Assembly (NCBI RefSeq): GCF_002778285.1
Contig: NZ_NESM01000006.1
Coordinates: 62,001-126,000 of the forward strand
Length of the DNA stretch: 64,000 nt
DNA from: Limnohabitans sp. 15K
GTDB lineage: Bacteria > Pseudomonadota > Gammaproteobacteria > Burkholderiales > Burkholderiaceae_C
Direction of reading: 5' to 3'
The translations under genes were made by a program, and so were the position numbers. Positions 36,701-45,820 of the stretch are shown here, piece after piece. The notes beneath the pieces are model-generated. The model made no database searches, was not told where the DNA came from, and saw only the letters and a program-made list of their open reading frames with translations. Each line of letters opens with the position of its first letter. Within the stretch, counting starts at the first letter, position 1.

Positions 36701-37453
36701 TCCAACAACTTCAATGCGCCGCGTGCGGTGTGCATGGCAGCCGTCCTGTACGTTTTCCGCAGCCTGGTGGACGATGACATCCCGTTGAATGCCGGTTGCT
36801 TGAAGCCGCTCAAGGTGATTATTCCTCAGGGCTCCATGCTCAACCCCAACCCCCCGGCTTCGGTGGTGGCAGGCAATGTGGAGACCTCGACTTGCATCAC
36901 CAATGCGCTGTTCGGTGCTTTGGGTGTGATGGCGGGCAGCCAGCCGACCATGAACAACTTCACCTTCGGCAATTCGCGGGTCCAGTACTACGAAACCATT
37001 TCGGGTGGCAGCGGAGCGGGTGGTCGCTTTGACGCACAAGGCCAGTTGGTCGGTGGTTTTGACGGCACCTCGGTGGTGCAAACTCACATGACCAATTCAC
37101 GCCTCACGGACCCGGAGGTGCTGGAGTTCCGCTTTCCGGTGCGGCTGGAGAGTTACGCGATCCGAGAGGGCTCAGGCGGCGCGGGGCGCTGGCACGGTGG
37201 CGACGGCGGGGTGCGCCGTGTGCGCTTTTTGGAGCCGATGACGGCGGGCATTTTGTCTAACGGGCGCGTCCATCCGGCCTTTGGCATGGCGGGTGGTCAC
37301 AGCGGCCTGCCGGGCATCAACCGCGTGGTGCGCAGAGATGGCAGCGTGCAAGAGTTGGCACACATTGGCCAAGTTGAGATGCAGGCGGGCGATGTGTTTG
37401 AGATCCACACGCCGGGTGGAGGCGGGTTCGGCGAGCCCACAGTGGGCACTTAG
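33779..37453 (+). CDS. Fused HyuA-HyuB hydantoinase/5-oxoprolinase
   Basis: 1224 residues, the size of fused ATP-dependent 5-oxoprolinases. Residues about 1-690 are HyuA-like, with the ATP-binding WIDRGGTFTDVVG at the start, MGTTVATNALLERKG, and the GFDMGGTSTDVSHF phosphate loop. Residues about 702-1224 are HyuB-like, with LEVFNNLFMNIAEQMG, the NDPYHGGTHLPDIT and GSRGHHADVGG metal-ligand segments, and a Gly-rich end (HTPGGGGFGEPT). Known members hydrolyse 5-oxoproline or N-methylhydantoin using ATP. The exact lactam or imide is not predictable. The neighbouring TRAP system probably imports it. Confidence 0.92.
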   Translation: MTESHTTPAGKNRWQFWIDRGGTFTDVVGKRPDGTLVTHKLLSENPEQYRDAAVAGIRHLLGLKAGEPVTPELVECVKMGTTVATNALLERKGEATLLVTTQGFGDALRIAYQNRPRLFDRQIVLPELLYSAVVEAQERVAVDGEVLQPLDEVHLRTQLVDAHQQGVRSVAIVFMHGWRHTAHEQAAARLAHEVGFTQVSTSHQTSPMMKLVSRGDTTVVDAYLSPILGRYVNQVASEMPGVKLMFMQSSGGLTDAQVFAGKDAILSGPAGGIVGMARTAQLAGHDKVIGFDMGGTSTDVSHFAGQFEREFETQVAGVRMRAPMMSIHTVAAGGGSLLAYDGARFRVGPQSAGANPGPASYRRGGPLAVTDANVMVGKVQPKFFPSVFGPEANQPLDAEVVRGHFAKLAAQTGRAAEDVAHGFIQIAVQQMANAIKKISVARGYDVTRYTLQCFGGAGGQHACLVADALGMSQVLVHPLAGVLSAYGMGLADQNVMREESIERRLDAAAMPLMAERLQVLGETTRQALLAQMGAEAASADRIELRQRVHLRYEGTDSALVVPWGDQTQLVAGFEAAYRQRFAFLMQGKALVVEAVSVEAVLPGDAPEEAVHALNAEREVPRRDTVQVYAANAQGVAEWQGAALVVREDMRPGDVIDGPAIIAEKNATTVVEPGWQARLTALDHLLLVRVQARAVQHAAGTQADPVLLEVFNNLFMNIAEQMGLQLQNTAYSVNIKERLDFSCALFSAEGHLIANAPHMPVHLGSMGESIQTVIQENKGRMQPGDVFVLNDPYHGGTHLPDITVITPVYLDGQADPVFYVGSRGHHADVGGLTPGSMPPFSTRIEEEGVQIDNVKLVEAGHLREAEMVALLQSGEYPSRNPAQNMADLKAQIAANEKGVQELRRMVDQFGLDVVQAYMRHVQDNAEESVRRVITRLKDGTFTFPLDNGAQIQVAVRVNAAERTAEIDFTGTSAQLSNNFNAPRAVCMAAVLYVFRSLVDDDIPLNAGCLKPLKVIIPQGSMLNPNPPASVVAGNVETSTCITNALFGALGVMAGSQPTMNNFTFGNSRVQYYETISGGSGAGGRFDAQGQLVGGFDGTSVVQTHMTNSRLTDPEVLEFRFPVRLESYAIREGSGGAGRWHGGDGGVRRVRFLEPMTAGILSNGRVHPAFGMAGGHSGLPGINRVVRRDGSVQELAHIGQVEMQAGDVFEIHTPGGGGFGEPTVGT

Positions 37454-37469
37454 GTCAGTCGGTGGTGGA

Positions 37470-37808
37470 TCAGGGTTTTTTCGGTGATGCGCTAGGGGCT
37501 TGGCCGTAGGTCTGCCCTTGCACCCGAATGCCCTGTTCTGACAAACTGGCCGCTTTTTTAGGGCCGATGCCTTTGACGCGTTGCATCACGTCTGGCCAAT
37601 CTCGAAAAGGCGCTTTTTGGCGTGCGTCTATGATTTGCCGCGTCATGGCTGGGCCCAAGCCTTTCAGGCCATCGAGCTCAATTTCTGTGGCCTGGTTCAG
37701 GTCCACTTGGGCCCAAGCCACCGATGCCATTAGGCCGAAGCTAATGTTGACGGCGATGGCCTTGATGGCAATGGCTTTTATGGTGCTGATGGCGATGTTT
37801 TGGATCAT
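37470..37808 (-). CDS. ComEA-like helix-hairpin-helix DNA-binding protein
   Basis: 112 residues from the ATG at 37806-37808, chosen because GGAGAGG lies at the right distance upstream. A long hydrophobic N-terminus (residues about 1-32, ending SVAWAQ) is a signal peptide or anchor. It is rich in Ile/Ala repeats (AIAIKAIAV). The mature part is a ComEA-type double HhH: VDLNQATEIELDGLKGLGP and WPDVMQRVKGIGPKKAASL. In naturally competent bacteria ComEA binds incoming DNA in the periplasm. Such short proteins are common in Burkholderiales; a role in DNA uptake is plausible but not shown here. Confidence 0.8.
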   Translation of the reverse strand: MIQNIAISTIKAIAIKAIAVNISFGLMASVAWAQVDLNQATEIELDGLKGLGPAMTRQIIDARQKAPFRDWPDVMQRVKGIGPKKAASLSEQGIRVQGQTYGQAPSASPKKP

Positions 37809-37927
37809 CTTGACCTCTCCTGGTGCAGGGCTGCAAAACCCTGCAGCAGCCCGCATTTTGGGCACCGATGAGATACCGGTGCAAGGCCTAGGGCGCTGCA
37901 CTTGAAACCAGTTGTTTCAAGCAGGCT

Positions 37928-39085
37928 TCAGAGTTCTTCGATGCGACGGGGTGGGTAGCTGTCCCAAGCTTGGCAACCTGGGCAATGCCAAAAATGTTCT
38001 TTGGCTTCAAACCCGCAGGCTGCGCAGCGGTAACGGGCCAGGGGCCGAATGGCCTGCTCCAGTGCTTTTTGGACAGGAGCTGGCAAGGCGGGCGTGGCGG
38101 GGCTTTCGTCTGACAACCAACGAGCAGCCGCCATCAACGAGGTGTGTTGGCTCAAGTGGTCGAGGTAGCGTTGGTGCGATGCCGCTTGGCCCTCTGGCGA
38201 GGTGGCTGTCAACGCGGTGATGGCGTCCAGCACATCGATGCTGGGCTGTTTGTCGTAATGCTTTTGCAAAAGCTGTATGGCCTGCTCGCCTAAAGAAGCC
38301 GCCTGCGCGGCCTTGACCAAGCTGGGCGCAGCCAGTGTGGCCGCGGCATCGCTGCGTTCAAACAAGACCGACAAAGTGGCAAAGGCTTCTGCGGCTTGTC
38401 CTTGGGACAGTTGAAGCTGCCCCAGCAAAATACGCGGTCTGGCGGCTTCGGGGGTGGTTTGCAGGGCTGTGGTGAGCAATTGCAGGGCTTTGACTGCATC
38501 GCCTTGTTGCACCGCTTCACGGGCCTGCTCGCATTGGTAATGCGCCAGACGCATCTCAAAATTGGCTTCGCCCGACTTTTCCAAAAGTCGAGCCACTTGG
38601 GCAGCCTCCGGCCATTCGCGCGAGCGCTCGTAAATCGCCAACCGCGCCAGTCGCGACTGACCTTCGTACGAGGTGCCTTCCAGTTTGCGCAAGGCTTCTT
38701 CGGCGCGGTCCAGCAGTCCCGCTTTCAAGAAGTCGAGTGCCAAGCCGTGTTGGGCACGCTGGCGATCGGCGCTGCTCAAGTCAGCCCTGGAGAGCAGGTG
38801 CTCATGGACACGCACCGCACGGTCATACTCACCACGGCGGCGGAACAAATTGCCCAAAGCGAAATGCAATTCAGACGTGTCCGGGTCGTTTTGCACGGCC
38901 TCAATGAAGGCGTCAATGGCCTGGTCTTGCTGTTCATTGAGCAGGTAATTGAGCCCTTTGAAATAAGCGCGAGGTGCCTGGCGGTTGGCAATGCGCATTT
39001 GTCGAAGGTCCAGGCGTGAGGCAATCCAGCCGAGGGCAAACGCGGCGGGCAGGCCCACCAAAATCCAGGTCAGGTCAAGTTCCAT
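37928..39085 (-). CDS. lapB: Lipopolysaccharide assembly protein LapB (YciM)
   Basis: 385 residues: an N-terminal membrane helix (ILVGLPAAFALGWIASRLDL), about seven tetratricopeptide repeats between residues about 40 and 330 (for example AIDAFIEAVQNDPDTSELHFALGNL), and a C-terminal rubredoxin-type zinc ribbon (CAACGF and CPGCQAW). LapB regulates LpxC proteolysis by FtsH and so balances lipopolysaccharide with phospholipid synthesis. Its start overlaps the end of lapA by 11 bases. Confidence 0.93.
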   Translation of the reverse strand: MELDLTWILVGLPAAFALGWIASRLDLRQMRIANRQAPRAYFKGLNYLLNEQQDQAIDAFIEAVQNDPDTSELHFALGNLFRRRGEYDRAVRVHEHLLSRADLSSADRQRAQHGLALDFLKAGLLDRAEEALRKLEGTSYEGQSRLARLAIYERSREWPEAAQVARLLEKSGEANFEMRLAHYQCEQAREAVQQGDAVKALQLLTTALQTTPEAARPRILLGQLQLSQGQAAEAFATLSVLFERSDAAATLAAPSLVKAAQAASLGEQAIQLLQKHYDKQPSIDVLDAITALTATSPEGQAASHQRYLDHLSQHTSLMAAARWLSDESPATPALPAPVQKALEQAIRPLARYRCAACGFEAKEHFWHCPGCQAWDSYPPRRIEEL

Positions 39086-39362
39086 AGGGTTTCGCAGGCT
39101 CAGGGATGGGCTCAGTGGGAGCCGAAGTGTTCATGCGCAGCGCTTGGCGGTGTCGCCACCAACGGGGCACCATGCCCAATACGCCCACGGCGACACCCAA
39201 GCCAAACGCGCACAGCACCACCAAAACGGTGGGTGCTGACCAAAAGGTGCCGAAAAAGAAATTGACGCGCGTTTCTTGCTGGTTGTTCAGCGCAAAAGCA
39301 AACAGGGTGAAAAAGACAGCGGCTTTCAGTAGCCACTGAAGCAGCCGAAGCAGACGTTTCAT
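39075..39362 (-). CDS. lapA: LapA-family inner-membrane protein
   Basis: 95 residues with two membrane helices (LLKAAVFFTLFAFALNNQQ and VLVVLCAFGLGVAVGVLG) and the conserved NNQQETRVNFFFG segment of LapA (YciS/DUF1049). It is the usual partner of LapB in lipopolysaccharide assembly and lies immediately upstream of lapB with an 11-base overlap. Confidence 0.9.
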   Translation of the reverse strand: MKRLLRLLQWLLKAAVFFTLFAFALNNQQETRVNFFFGTFWSAPTVLVVLCAFGLGVAVGVLGMVPRWWRHRQALRMNTSAPTEPIPEPAKPYGT

Positions 39363-39466
39363 GGATGACCTCGGAATCTGGCTGCATTCTAACGGGCCAC
39401 CCGCCTAAGCAAGGTGCCGGATGGGCCTGATGCGGCAATCGCCATTCATGCGGCAGGGCTGGGCGC

Positions 39467-39781
39467 TCAGTCTTTGGCTGCACCAGAACTTTGGCTGGCT
39501 GTGCCCGAATCCACGGCTTCTCGCAAAGCTTTGCCGGGTTTGAAATGGGGGACCCGTTTTTCGGGAATTTGAACACTCTCGCCAGAGCGGGGGTTGCGGC
39601 CCACACGCGGTGGACGGCGGTTGATGGAGAAGCTGCCAAAGCCACGGATCTCAATGCGGTGGCCTTTAACCAGCGCGTCGCTCATGGCGTCGAGCACCGT
39701 TTTGACGGCCAATTCGGCGTCACGGTGGGTCAGCTGCGCAAAGCGTGCGGCGAGTTCTTCAACCAGATCGGATCGGGTCAT
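39467..39781 (-). CDS. ihfB: Integration host factor beta subunit
   Basis: 104 residues from the ATG at 39779-39781 ([11 protein letters not shown]). HU/IHF family features: [26 protein letters not shown], where the arm inserts its Pro into the minor groove, and [15 protein letters not shown] (motifs quoted in pieces). The last ten residues are a Ser/Ala tail not present in E. coli. With IhfA it bends DNA at promoters and recombination sites. It lies downstream of rpsA as in most proteobacteria, here separated by a terminator. Confidence 0.95.
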   Translation of the reverse strand: MTRSDLVEELAARFAQLTHRDAELAVKTVLDAMSDALVKGHRIEIRGFGSFSINRRPPRVGRNPRSGESVQIPEKRVPHFKPGKALREAVDSGTASQSSGAAKD

Positions 39782-39830
39782 GTTGTCACTTCGTTGTGGA
39801 TGGCACTTGCAGGTGTCTGGCACCCCTCTT

Positions 39831-39865
39831 AAAAAAGCCTGCCCCCATCACAGGGGCAGGCTTTT
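39831..39865 (-). terminator. Intrinsic terminator after rpsA
   Basis: Arms 39833-39845 and 39853-39865 (13 bp, AAAAGCCTGCCCC type) enclose a seven-base loop, and on the minus strand a run of six T follows. It lies between rpsA and ihfB, so part of the transcripts should stop before ihfB. Confidence 0.85.
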
Positions 39866-39895
39866 CAGACAGCAAGCGTCTTCAGATCAAAAAGA

Positions 39896-41575
39896 TCAGT
39901 TGTTATCCAGCTTGGCACGCAACAAAGCGCCCAGGCTGGTGGTGCCAGCGTTTTCGCTCTTGGACTGTTGTGACAAGGAAGCCATGGCTTCTTGTTGGTC
40001 CACAGCGTCTTTGGCTTTGATCGACAACTGGATGTTGCGGGTCTTGCGGTCCACGTTCACCACCACAGCGGTCACTTCGTCGCCGACTTTCAGCACATGG
40101 CTGGCATCTTCCACGCGGTCACGCGAGATTTCGGACACACGCAGGTAACCGATGATGTCTTCGCCCAGGTCGATTTCAGCGCCCTTGGCATCCACAGTCT
40201 TGACCTTGCCGGTGACGGTCTGGCCTTTGTCGTTGATCGACACGAAAGTGGTGAAAGGATCGGAGTCGAGCTGTTTGATGCCCAAGCTGATGCGCTCGCG
40301 GTCCACGTCCACAGCCAAGACCAAAGCCTCAACTTCTTGACCCTTCTTGAATTCGCGCACAGCGTTTTCGCCGGTTTCGTTCCAAGACAAGTCAGACAAG
40401 TGCACCAAGCCGTCGATGCCGGCAGCCAAGCCCACGAACACGCCGAAGTCGGTGATCGACTTGATCGGGCCCTTGACGCGGTCGCCGCGCTTGGTGTTCT
40501 GAGCGAACTCTTGCCATGGGTTGGCACGGCACTGCTTCATGCCCAAGCTGATGCGGCGCTTGTCTTCGTCGATCTCGAGGACCATGACTTCGACTTCGTC
40601 ACCCAAAGCAACGATCTTGGAAGGTGCCACGTTCTTGTTGGTCCAGTCCATTTCGGAGACGTGCACCAAGCCTTCGATGCCTGGCTCGAGTTCCACAAAC
40701 GCGCCGTAGTCGGCGATGTTGGTGATCTTGCCGAACATGCGGGTGCTTTGTGGGTAGCGGCGGTTCACGCCCATCCATGGGTCGTCGCCCATTTGCTTCA
40801 GACCCAAGGACACGCGGTTTTTCTCGGTGTCGAACTTGAGGATCTTGGCGGTGATTTCCTGACCAGCCGTGACCACTTCGGAAGGGTGACGGACACGGCG
40901 CCATGCCATGTCGGTGATGTGCAGCAAGCCGTCGATACCGCCCAAGTCCACGAACGCACCGTATTCGGTGATGTTCTTGACCACACCGTGAACGATGGAG
41001 CCTTCGCGCAATGTTTCCATCAGCTTGGCGCGCTCTTCGCCCATCGAGGCTTCCACCACAGCGCGGCGTGACAACACAACGTTGTTGCGCTTGCGGTCGA
41101 GCTTGATGACCTTGAATTCCAGGGTCTTGTTCTCATAGGGTGACAGGTCTTTGGTGGGACGTGTGTCGACCAAAGAGCCGGGCAAGAAAGCACGGATGCC
41201 GTTGACGAGCACCGTGAGGCCACCCTTGACTTTGCCGCTGGTCACGCCAGTGACGAACTCGCCAGATTCCAGGGCTTTTTCCAAAGACATCCACGAAGCC
41301 AAACGCTTGGCGGTGTCGCGCGACAAGATGGTGTCGCCGTAGCCGTTTTCGATGGAGCCGATGGCCACCGAGACAAAGTCGCCGACCTGGACTTCGATTT
41401 CACCCTGGTCGTTCTTGAACTCTTCGAGGGGCACATACGACTCGGACTTGAGACCGGCGTTGACCACAACGAAGTTGTGCTCGATGCGCACGACTTCAGC
41501 GGTGATGACTTCACCTGGGCGCATTTCGGTGCGCGTCAGTGATTCTTCGAATAGGGCGGCAAATGATTCAGACAT
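39896..41575 (-). CDS. rpsA: 30S ribosomal protein S1
   Basis: 559 residues with six S1 (OB-fold) repeats. Clear repeat signatures recur: [43 protein letters not shown] and [22 protein letters not shown] (each about 21 residues, quoted for pattern only in part). The ribosome-binding site GAGGAA precedes the ATG. S1 brings mRNA to the ribosome and typically represses its own translation through the leader. The gene follows aroA-cmk, the conserved cmk-rpsA neighbourhood. Confidence 0.97.
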   Translation of the reverse strand: MSESFAALFEESLTRTEMRPGEVITAEVVRIEHNFVVVNAGLKSESYVPLEEFKNDQGEIEVQVGDFVSVAIGSIENGYGDTILSRDTAKRLASWMSLEKALESGEFVTGVTSGKVKGGLTVLVNGIRAFLPGSLVDTRPTKDLSPYENKTLEFKVIKLDRKRNNVVLSRRAVVEASMGEERAKLMETLREGSIVHGVVKNITEYGAFVDLGGIDGLLHITDMAWRRVRHPSEVVTAGQEITAKILKFDTEKNRVSLGLKQMGDDPWMGVNRRYPQSTRMFGKITNIADYGAFVELEPGIEGLVHVSEMDWTNKNVAPSKIVALGDEVEVMVLEIDEDKRRISLGMKQCRANPWQEFAQNTKRGDRVKGPIKSITDFGVFVGLAAGIDGLVHLSDLSWNETGENAVREFKKGQEVEALVLAVDVDRERISLGIKQLDSDPFTTFVSINDKGQTVTGKVKTVDAKGAEIDLGEDIIGYLRVSEISRDRVEDASHVLKVGDEVTAVVVNVDRKTRNIQLSIKAKDAVDQQEAMASLSQQSKSENAGTTSLGALLRAKLDNN

Positions 41576-41654
41576 GGTATTTCCTCATCCACAAGTTCAG
41601 GACTGACGAGCGCGACATGCGTCGTTTCCAGGAGCTGACAGTGGCGATTGGTTT

Positions 41655-41688
41655 GCGGCGTGAGCCGCGGTTGGTTTTTTAAAAAACC
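41655..41688. other. Hairpin and palindrome in the cmk-rpsA gap
   Basis: A hairpin GCGGC-GTGA-GCCGC (41655-41668) is followed by a perfect 16-bp palindrome GGTTTTTTAAAAAACC (41673-41688). Both lie in the 195-nt region upstream of rpsA. They could form part of the rpsA leader used in autoregulation or attenuate readthrough from aroA-cmk. Confidence 0.4.
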
Positions 41689-41770
41689 ACCTGGCCAGTG
41701 AGCAAGCTGCACGATGAGAGCCGGGTGGAACTTCAGGTCAGCCCACACAGGGCGGGCTGGGGTGGCCGTT

Positions 41771-43771
41771 TTAGGTTGGAAAACCGAAAACCTGCCGGCT
41801 TTGCCACCAGACCATCACCTGTTCCACCGAGGCTTCGATGGTCAAGGACGAGTTGTCCAGTTGCAAGGCATCTTGTGCTGGCTTGAGTGGCGCTACGCTG
41901 CGAGACATGTCCCGGGCGTCGCGTGCTTCCAAGTCAGCGCGAAGAGCGTCGATATTAGCCGAAAAACCCTTAGAAATCAATTGCTTATGACGTCTTTCAG
42001 CGCGTTTGGCGGCGCTGGCGGTCAAAAAAACCTTCAAAGGCGCCTTCGGGAAGATCACCGTGCCCATGTCTCTGCCGTCTGCCAAAAGGCCTGGCAGGCG
42101 CTGAAAACTGTGTTGCAGGTCGACCAAAGCATCTCGCACGGCTGGCAATACGGACACTTTGGAGGCGTTCATGCCGCCTTGTTCGCTGCGGATCGCATCG
42201 GTCACGTCGACGTTGCTGAGCAGCACCTGCTCGCCTTCAAAGCGCACGGGCAGACTGCGGGCCAATTTGGCAATCGCAGCTTCATCGGTGGCTTCCAAGG
42301 TCAGGCCCGCTTGCAAAGCGGCATGGGCCGTGACGCGGTAGAGCGCGCCTGAATCCAGGTAGTGGTAACCCAGCTGCGCAGCAACCCGGCTGGCCAGCGT
42401 GCCTTTGCCCGAGGCCGTGGGGCCGTCGATGCAGATGACTGGAATGTTCGCAGCCGCTGTATGCGCCACCGAGAACAGGGCCTCAAAGTAATCGGGGAAG
42501 GTCTTGGCCACGCATTTAGGGTCTTCGATGCGAACCGGCACCTGATCGGCGTTGAAAGCCGCGAGGGAAAAACACATGGCCACGCGGTGGTCGTCGTAGG
42601 TGTGGATGCTGGCGCGCTGCCATTGATTGGCGGGCAGGGGGTGGATGGTGATCCAGTCCGGACCTTCTTCGACGGTGGCACCGAGCTTGCGGCTTTCGAT
42701 GGCTATGGCCGCAATGCGGTCGGTTTCTTTCACGCGCCAGCTGGCGATGTTGCGCAGCGTGGTGGGGCCGTCGGCATACAGCGCCATCACGGCCAAGGTC
42801 ATGGCCGCGTCGGGGATGTGGTTGCAGTCGAGCGTGATGCCCTTGAGTGGCCAGGCGCCTCGCTTTATTTCGAGCCAGTTGGGCCCACTGGTGATTTTGG
42901 CGCCCATCTGTTCGGCGGCGTCCATGAAGCGGATGTCGCCTTGGATCGAGTCGGCCCCAACGCCCTGGATGCGGATGCCGTCGCCCTTGGTAATGGCTCC
43001 CAGCGCGATAAAGTAGCTGGCCGAAGACGCGTCGGCTTCGACATGGATCGTGCCCGGGGACTGGTAGCGGCTGCCCGCCGGGATGACAAAACGTTCCCAA
43101 CCGAGGCGCTCGACTTGAATGCCGTAGCGCGCCAGCAGGTTGAGCGTGATTTCAATGTAGGGCTTGCTGATGAGTTCACCCACCACCTCGATGGTGATGG
43201 CGCGGTCTTGGGCCGCCAAGGGCAGGGCCATCAGCAAGGCCGTAAGGAACTGGCTGGACACATCGCCGCGCACGGGGATGGGTTTGTCGAGCTGCAGCGA
43301 AGGCTGGCGCACGCGCAGTGGCGGGTAGCCCTCGTTGCCCAGGTAGTCGATGGCGCAACCCAGCTCGCGCAGGGCGTCCACGAGGTCGCCAATCGGGCGC
43401 TCGTGCATGCGTGGCACACCTTTGAGCGTGAAGTCACCGCCTTGCACCGCCAGTGCAGCGGTGAGCGGGCGCATTGCCGTGCCCGCGTTGCCCATGAAAA
43501 ATTCAATCGCTTCAGTGGGCCAGGCGCGACCGCCCAGGCCGGTGATGGTCACTGTGGTGCCTGCCACCTCGACCCCACAGCCCAATTGGCGCAGCGCAGC
43601 CAGCATCACGCGGGTGTCGTCCGAGTCGAGCAGGTCGTGCACCACGGTCGTGCCTTCGCACAGTGCCGAGAGCAGCAGCACACGGTTGGAAATGCTTTTG
43701 GAGCCGGGCAGGGTGACGGTGCCGGACGCGCCTTGCAGCGCAGGAATGTCGAGGAAGGCGGTGGAGAACAT
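41771..43771 (-). CDS. aroA-cmk: Fused 3-phosphoshikimate 1-carboxyvinyltransferase / cytidylate kinase
   Basis: 666 residues from the ATG at 43769-43771, four bases after the tyrA stop. Residues about 1-435 are EPSP synthase: [17 protein letters not shown], the glyphosate-contact [17 protein letters not shown] and the [10 protein letters not shown] segment. Residues about 445-666 are CMP kinase: P-loop variant [15 protein letters not shown], then [11 protein letters not shown] and the [14 protein letters not shown] segment. Both active sites look intact. The fusion is known in part of the Burkholderiales. It joins a shikimate-pathway step to pyrimidine nucleotide recycling, which are normally separate adjacent genes. 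Confidence 0.95.
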   Translation of the reverse strand: MFSTAFLDIPALQGASGTVTLPGSKSISNRVLLLSALCEGTTVVHDLLDSDDTRVMLAALRQLGCGVEVAGTTVTITGLGGRAWPTEAIEFFMGNAGTAMRPLTAALAVQGGDFTLKGVPRMHERPIGDLVDALRELGCAIDYLGNEGYPPLRVRQPSLQLDKPIPVRGDVSSQFLTALLMALPLAAQDRAITIEVVGELISKPYIEITLNLLARYGIQVERLGWERFVIPAGSRYQSPGTIHVEADASSASYFIALGAITKGDGIRIQGVGADSIQGDIRFMDAAEQMGAKITSGPNWLEIKRGAWPLKGITLDCNHIPDAAMTLAVMALYADGPTTLRNIASWRVKETDRIAAIAIESRKLGATVEEGPDWITIHPLPANQWQRASIHTYDDHRVAMCFSLAAFNADQVPVRIEDPKCVAKTFPDYFEALFSVAHTAAANIPVICIDGPTASGKGTLASRVAAQLGYHYLDSGALYRVTAHAALQAGLTLEATDEAAIAKLARSLPVRFEGEQVLLSNVDVTDAIRSEQGGMNASKVSVLPAVRDALVDLQHSFQRLPGLLADGRDMGTVIFPKAPLKVFLTASAAKRAERRHKQLISKGFSANIDALRADLEARDARDMSRSVAPLKPAQDALQLDNSSLTIEASVEQVMVWWQSRQVFGFPT

Positions 43772-43775
43772 GGGG

Positions 43776-44672
43776 TCAGTCTTCAGAGGCTTTGTTGCAA
43801 GCGTTGCCCGCTTGCAGCGTCCAGGCCGAGCGCACATCGCTGGCTTGTTGAATCAGTTGCTGCAGCGCTGCTGTGTCGCCTTGCTTCAAGGTGTTTTCAA
43901 ATTGATCAAGCGCCGCGCGAAAGTGCGCCATTTGCGTGAGCACTTCAGACTGGTTGGCGCTCAAAATATCTCGCCAGACCGACGCATCCGATGCGGCGAT
44001 GCGAGAGAAATCGCGAAAGCCAGGGCCTGCCATCTCCAAAAACGCTGCGCCTTGCGGCTGGGCAGTGAGCGCATTCACTGCCGCAAAGGCCAAGAGGTGA
44101 GGCAGGTGGCTGACGGCTGCAAAAGTGGCGTCATGCGCCTCGGGGGTCATGTGGCTCACATGGCTGCCGATGGCAGTCCAGACTTCGCTCGCTGTTTGGA
44201 TGTGGCGGATGCTGTTTTGCGGCAAGGGCGTGAGGATGGTCCGGCGCGCTTGGTAAAGCGAAGCCTCAGCATGCTCGATGCCCGCCACTTCTTTGCCCGC
44301 AATCGGGTGGGCGGGCACAAAGCAGCTCAGGCGTTCGCCCAAAGTGGCCTGGGCTGCCGAGATCACATCGCACTTGGTCGAGCCCACATCCATCAGCAAG
44401 GCGCCGGGTGACAGGGTGTCTCGCAGCGCAGCAAAGCTGCTGTGCATGGCCCCCACGGGCACGGCCAGCAAGACCAAATCGGCACCTTGCACCGCCTCGG
44501 CCACGCTGCGGCAGGCTTGGTCGATGACACCCAGCTCAAGTGCGCGTTGGCGTGTTTTTTCAGAGGCACTGAAGCCGGTGATGTGTTGCACAAGACCGGC
44601 TTCGCGCAAGGCGAGCGCGAACGAGCCGCCCATCAGGCCGCAGCCAATCAGGGCCAGGCGTTCAAATTTCAC
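43776..44672 (-). CDS. tyrA: Prephenate dehydrogenase
   Basis: 298 residues from a GTG at 44670-44672 ([11 protein letters not shown] follows), seven bases after the pheA stop. The longer open frame is pheA DNA in another frame. The Rossmann motif is [13 protein letters not shown], followed by DVGSTKCDV and the catalytic [10 protein letters not shown] with the prephenate-binding His. It makes 4-hydroxyphenylpyruvate for tyrosine. It is a short class lacking an ACT domain and a chorismate mutase domain, so feedback by tyrosine must act differently. Confidence 0.95.
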   Translation of the reverse strand: MKFERLALIGCGLMGGSFALALREAGLVQHITGFSASEKTRQRALELGVIDQACRSVAEAVQGADLVLLAVPVGAMHSSFAALRDTLSPGALLMDVGSTKCDVISAAQATLGERLSCFVPAHPIAGKEVAGIEHAEASLYQARRTILTPLPQNSIRHIQTASEVWTAIGSHVSHMTPEAHDATFAAVSHLPHLLAFAAVNALTAQPQGAAFLEMAGPGFRDFSRIAASDASVWRDILSANQSEVLTQMAHFRAALDQFENTLKQGDTAALQQLIQQASDVRSAWTLQAGNACNKASED

Positions 44673-44679
44673 CGCGCAC

Positions 44680-45780
44680 TCACTCAGGCACGGGGTAGGA
44701 ACCCAGCACCTTGTAAAACGCGCAAAGGCCTTGTAGCTCTTGCAAAGCCGCCGCCACATGCGGCTCGCTGATGTGCCCTTGCAGGTCGATGTAGAAGTAA
44801 TACTCCCACTGACCCGATTTGGCGGGGCGCGACTCAAAGCGGGTCATGGACACGCCGTTGTTTTTGAGCGGCACCAGCAAATCGTGCACCGCACCCGGGC
44901 GGTTGGGCACCGACACCACCAAACTGGTGCAGTCTTTGCCCGAAGCAGGTGGCGTGGCCAGGGTCTGGGGCAATGTGATGACGGCAAACCGGGTGCGGTT
45001 GAGTGCCTCATCTTGGATGGCGTGGTGCACGATGTGCAGGCCAAACTGGCTGGCGGCGCGTTCGCTGGCCAAGGCCGCCCAAGCCGGATTGGTGGCGGCC
45101 AAGCGTGCGCCTTCGGCGTTGCTCGACACCGCGCGGCGCTCCACATGTGGCAGGTGCTTGGACAACCAGCCTTGGCATTGCGCCAACGCCTGGGGGTGGG
45201 CCATCACGACTTCGATGCCTGCATCGGAGTTGAGCTGGCGCAGCAAATTGAAGCGCACCTGCAGGCTGACTTCGCCCACCACATGCACAGGCGAGCGCAA
45301 GAACAAATCGAGCGAACGGGCCACCACGCCTTCGGTGGTGTTTTCCATCCCCACGACACCGTATTGGGCGGTGCCCGCTGTGGTGGCGTGGAAGACTTCG
45401 TCGAAGTTGGCGCAGTAAATCAGGTTGGCGGCGCTGCCAAAAAACTCAATCGCGGCTTGTTCGCAAAAGGTGCCTTGAGGCCCCAGCACCGCCACACGTT
45501 GCGGCGCTTCGAGTGCCAGGCAGGCCGACATGATCTCGCGCCAGATGGAGGCAACGTGTTCATTTTTCAGTGGACCAGGGTTGGCCTGGGTGATCTTGTC
45601 GATGACCTGGGCGACGCGGTCGGGGCGAAAGAAGGGCGAGCCTTCGGCGCGTTTGATTTCGCCGACCTTTTCGGCCACATGGGCGCGCTGGTTCAACAGG
45701 CTGAGCAGCTGCTTGTCCAGCGCGTCGATTTCCACGCGCAACGCGCCCAGGGCATCCGACTGAATGGGTTGTTGGCTCAT
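44680..45780 (-). CDS. pheA: Chorismate mutase / prephenate dehydratase (P-protein)
   Basis: 366 residues. Residues about 10-90 form an AroQ chorismate mutase (VEIDALDKQLLSLLNQRA, KRAEGSPFFRPDR). Residues about 95-275 form the dehydratase with LGPQGTFCEQAA and VGMENTTEGVV. A C-terminal ACT domain has the phenylalanine-binding signature TRFESRPAK. It commits chorismate to phenylalanine. Operon position between serC and tyrA is the standard one. Confidence 0.97.
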   Translation of the reverse strand: MSQQPIQSDALGALRVEIDALDKQLLSLLNQRAHVAEKVGEIKRAEGSPFFRPDRVAQVIDKITQANPGPLKNEHVASIWREIMSACLALEAPQRVAVLGPQGTFCEQAAIEFFGSAANLIYCANFDEVFHATTAGTAQYGVVGMENTTEGVVARSLDLFLRSPVHVVGEVSLQVRFNLLRQLNSDAGIEVVMAHPQALAQCQGWLSKHLPHVERRAVSSNAEGARLAATNPAWAALASERAASQFGLHIVHHAIQDEALNRTRFAVITLPQTLATPPASGKDCTSLVVSVPNRPGAVHDLLVPLKNNGVSMTRFESRPAKSGQWEYYFYIDLQGHISEPHVAAALQELQGLCAFYKVLGSYPVPE

Positions 45781-45820
45781 GTCTCGTGTTCTTTATGGCA
45801 GACTGTTTCGAGTGAAAGCG

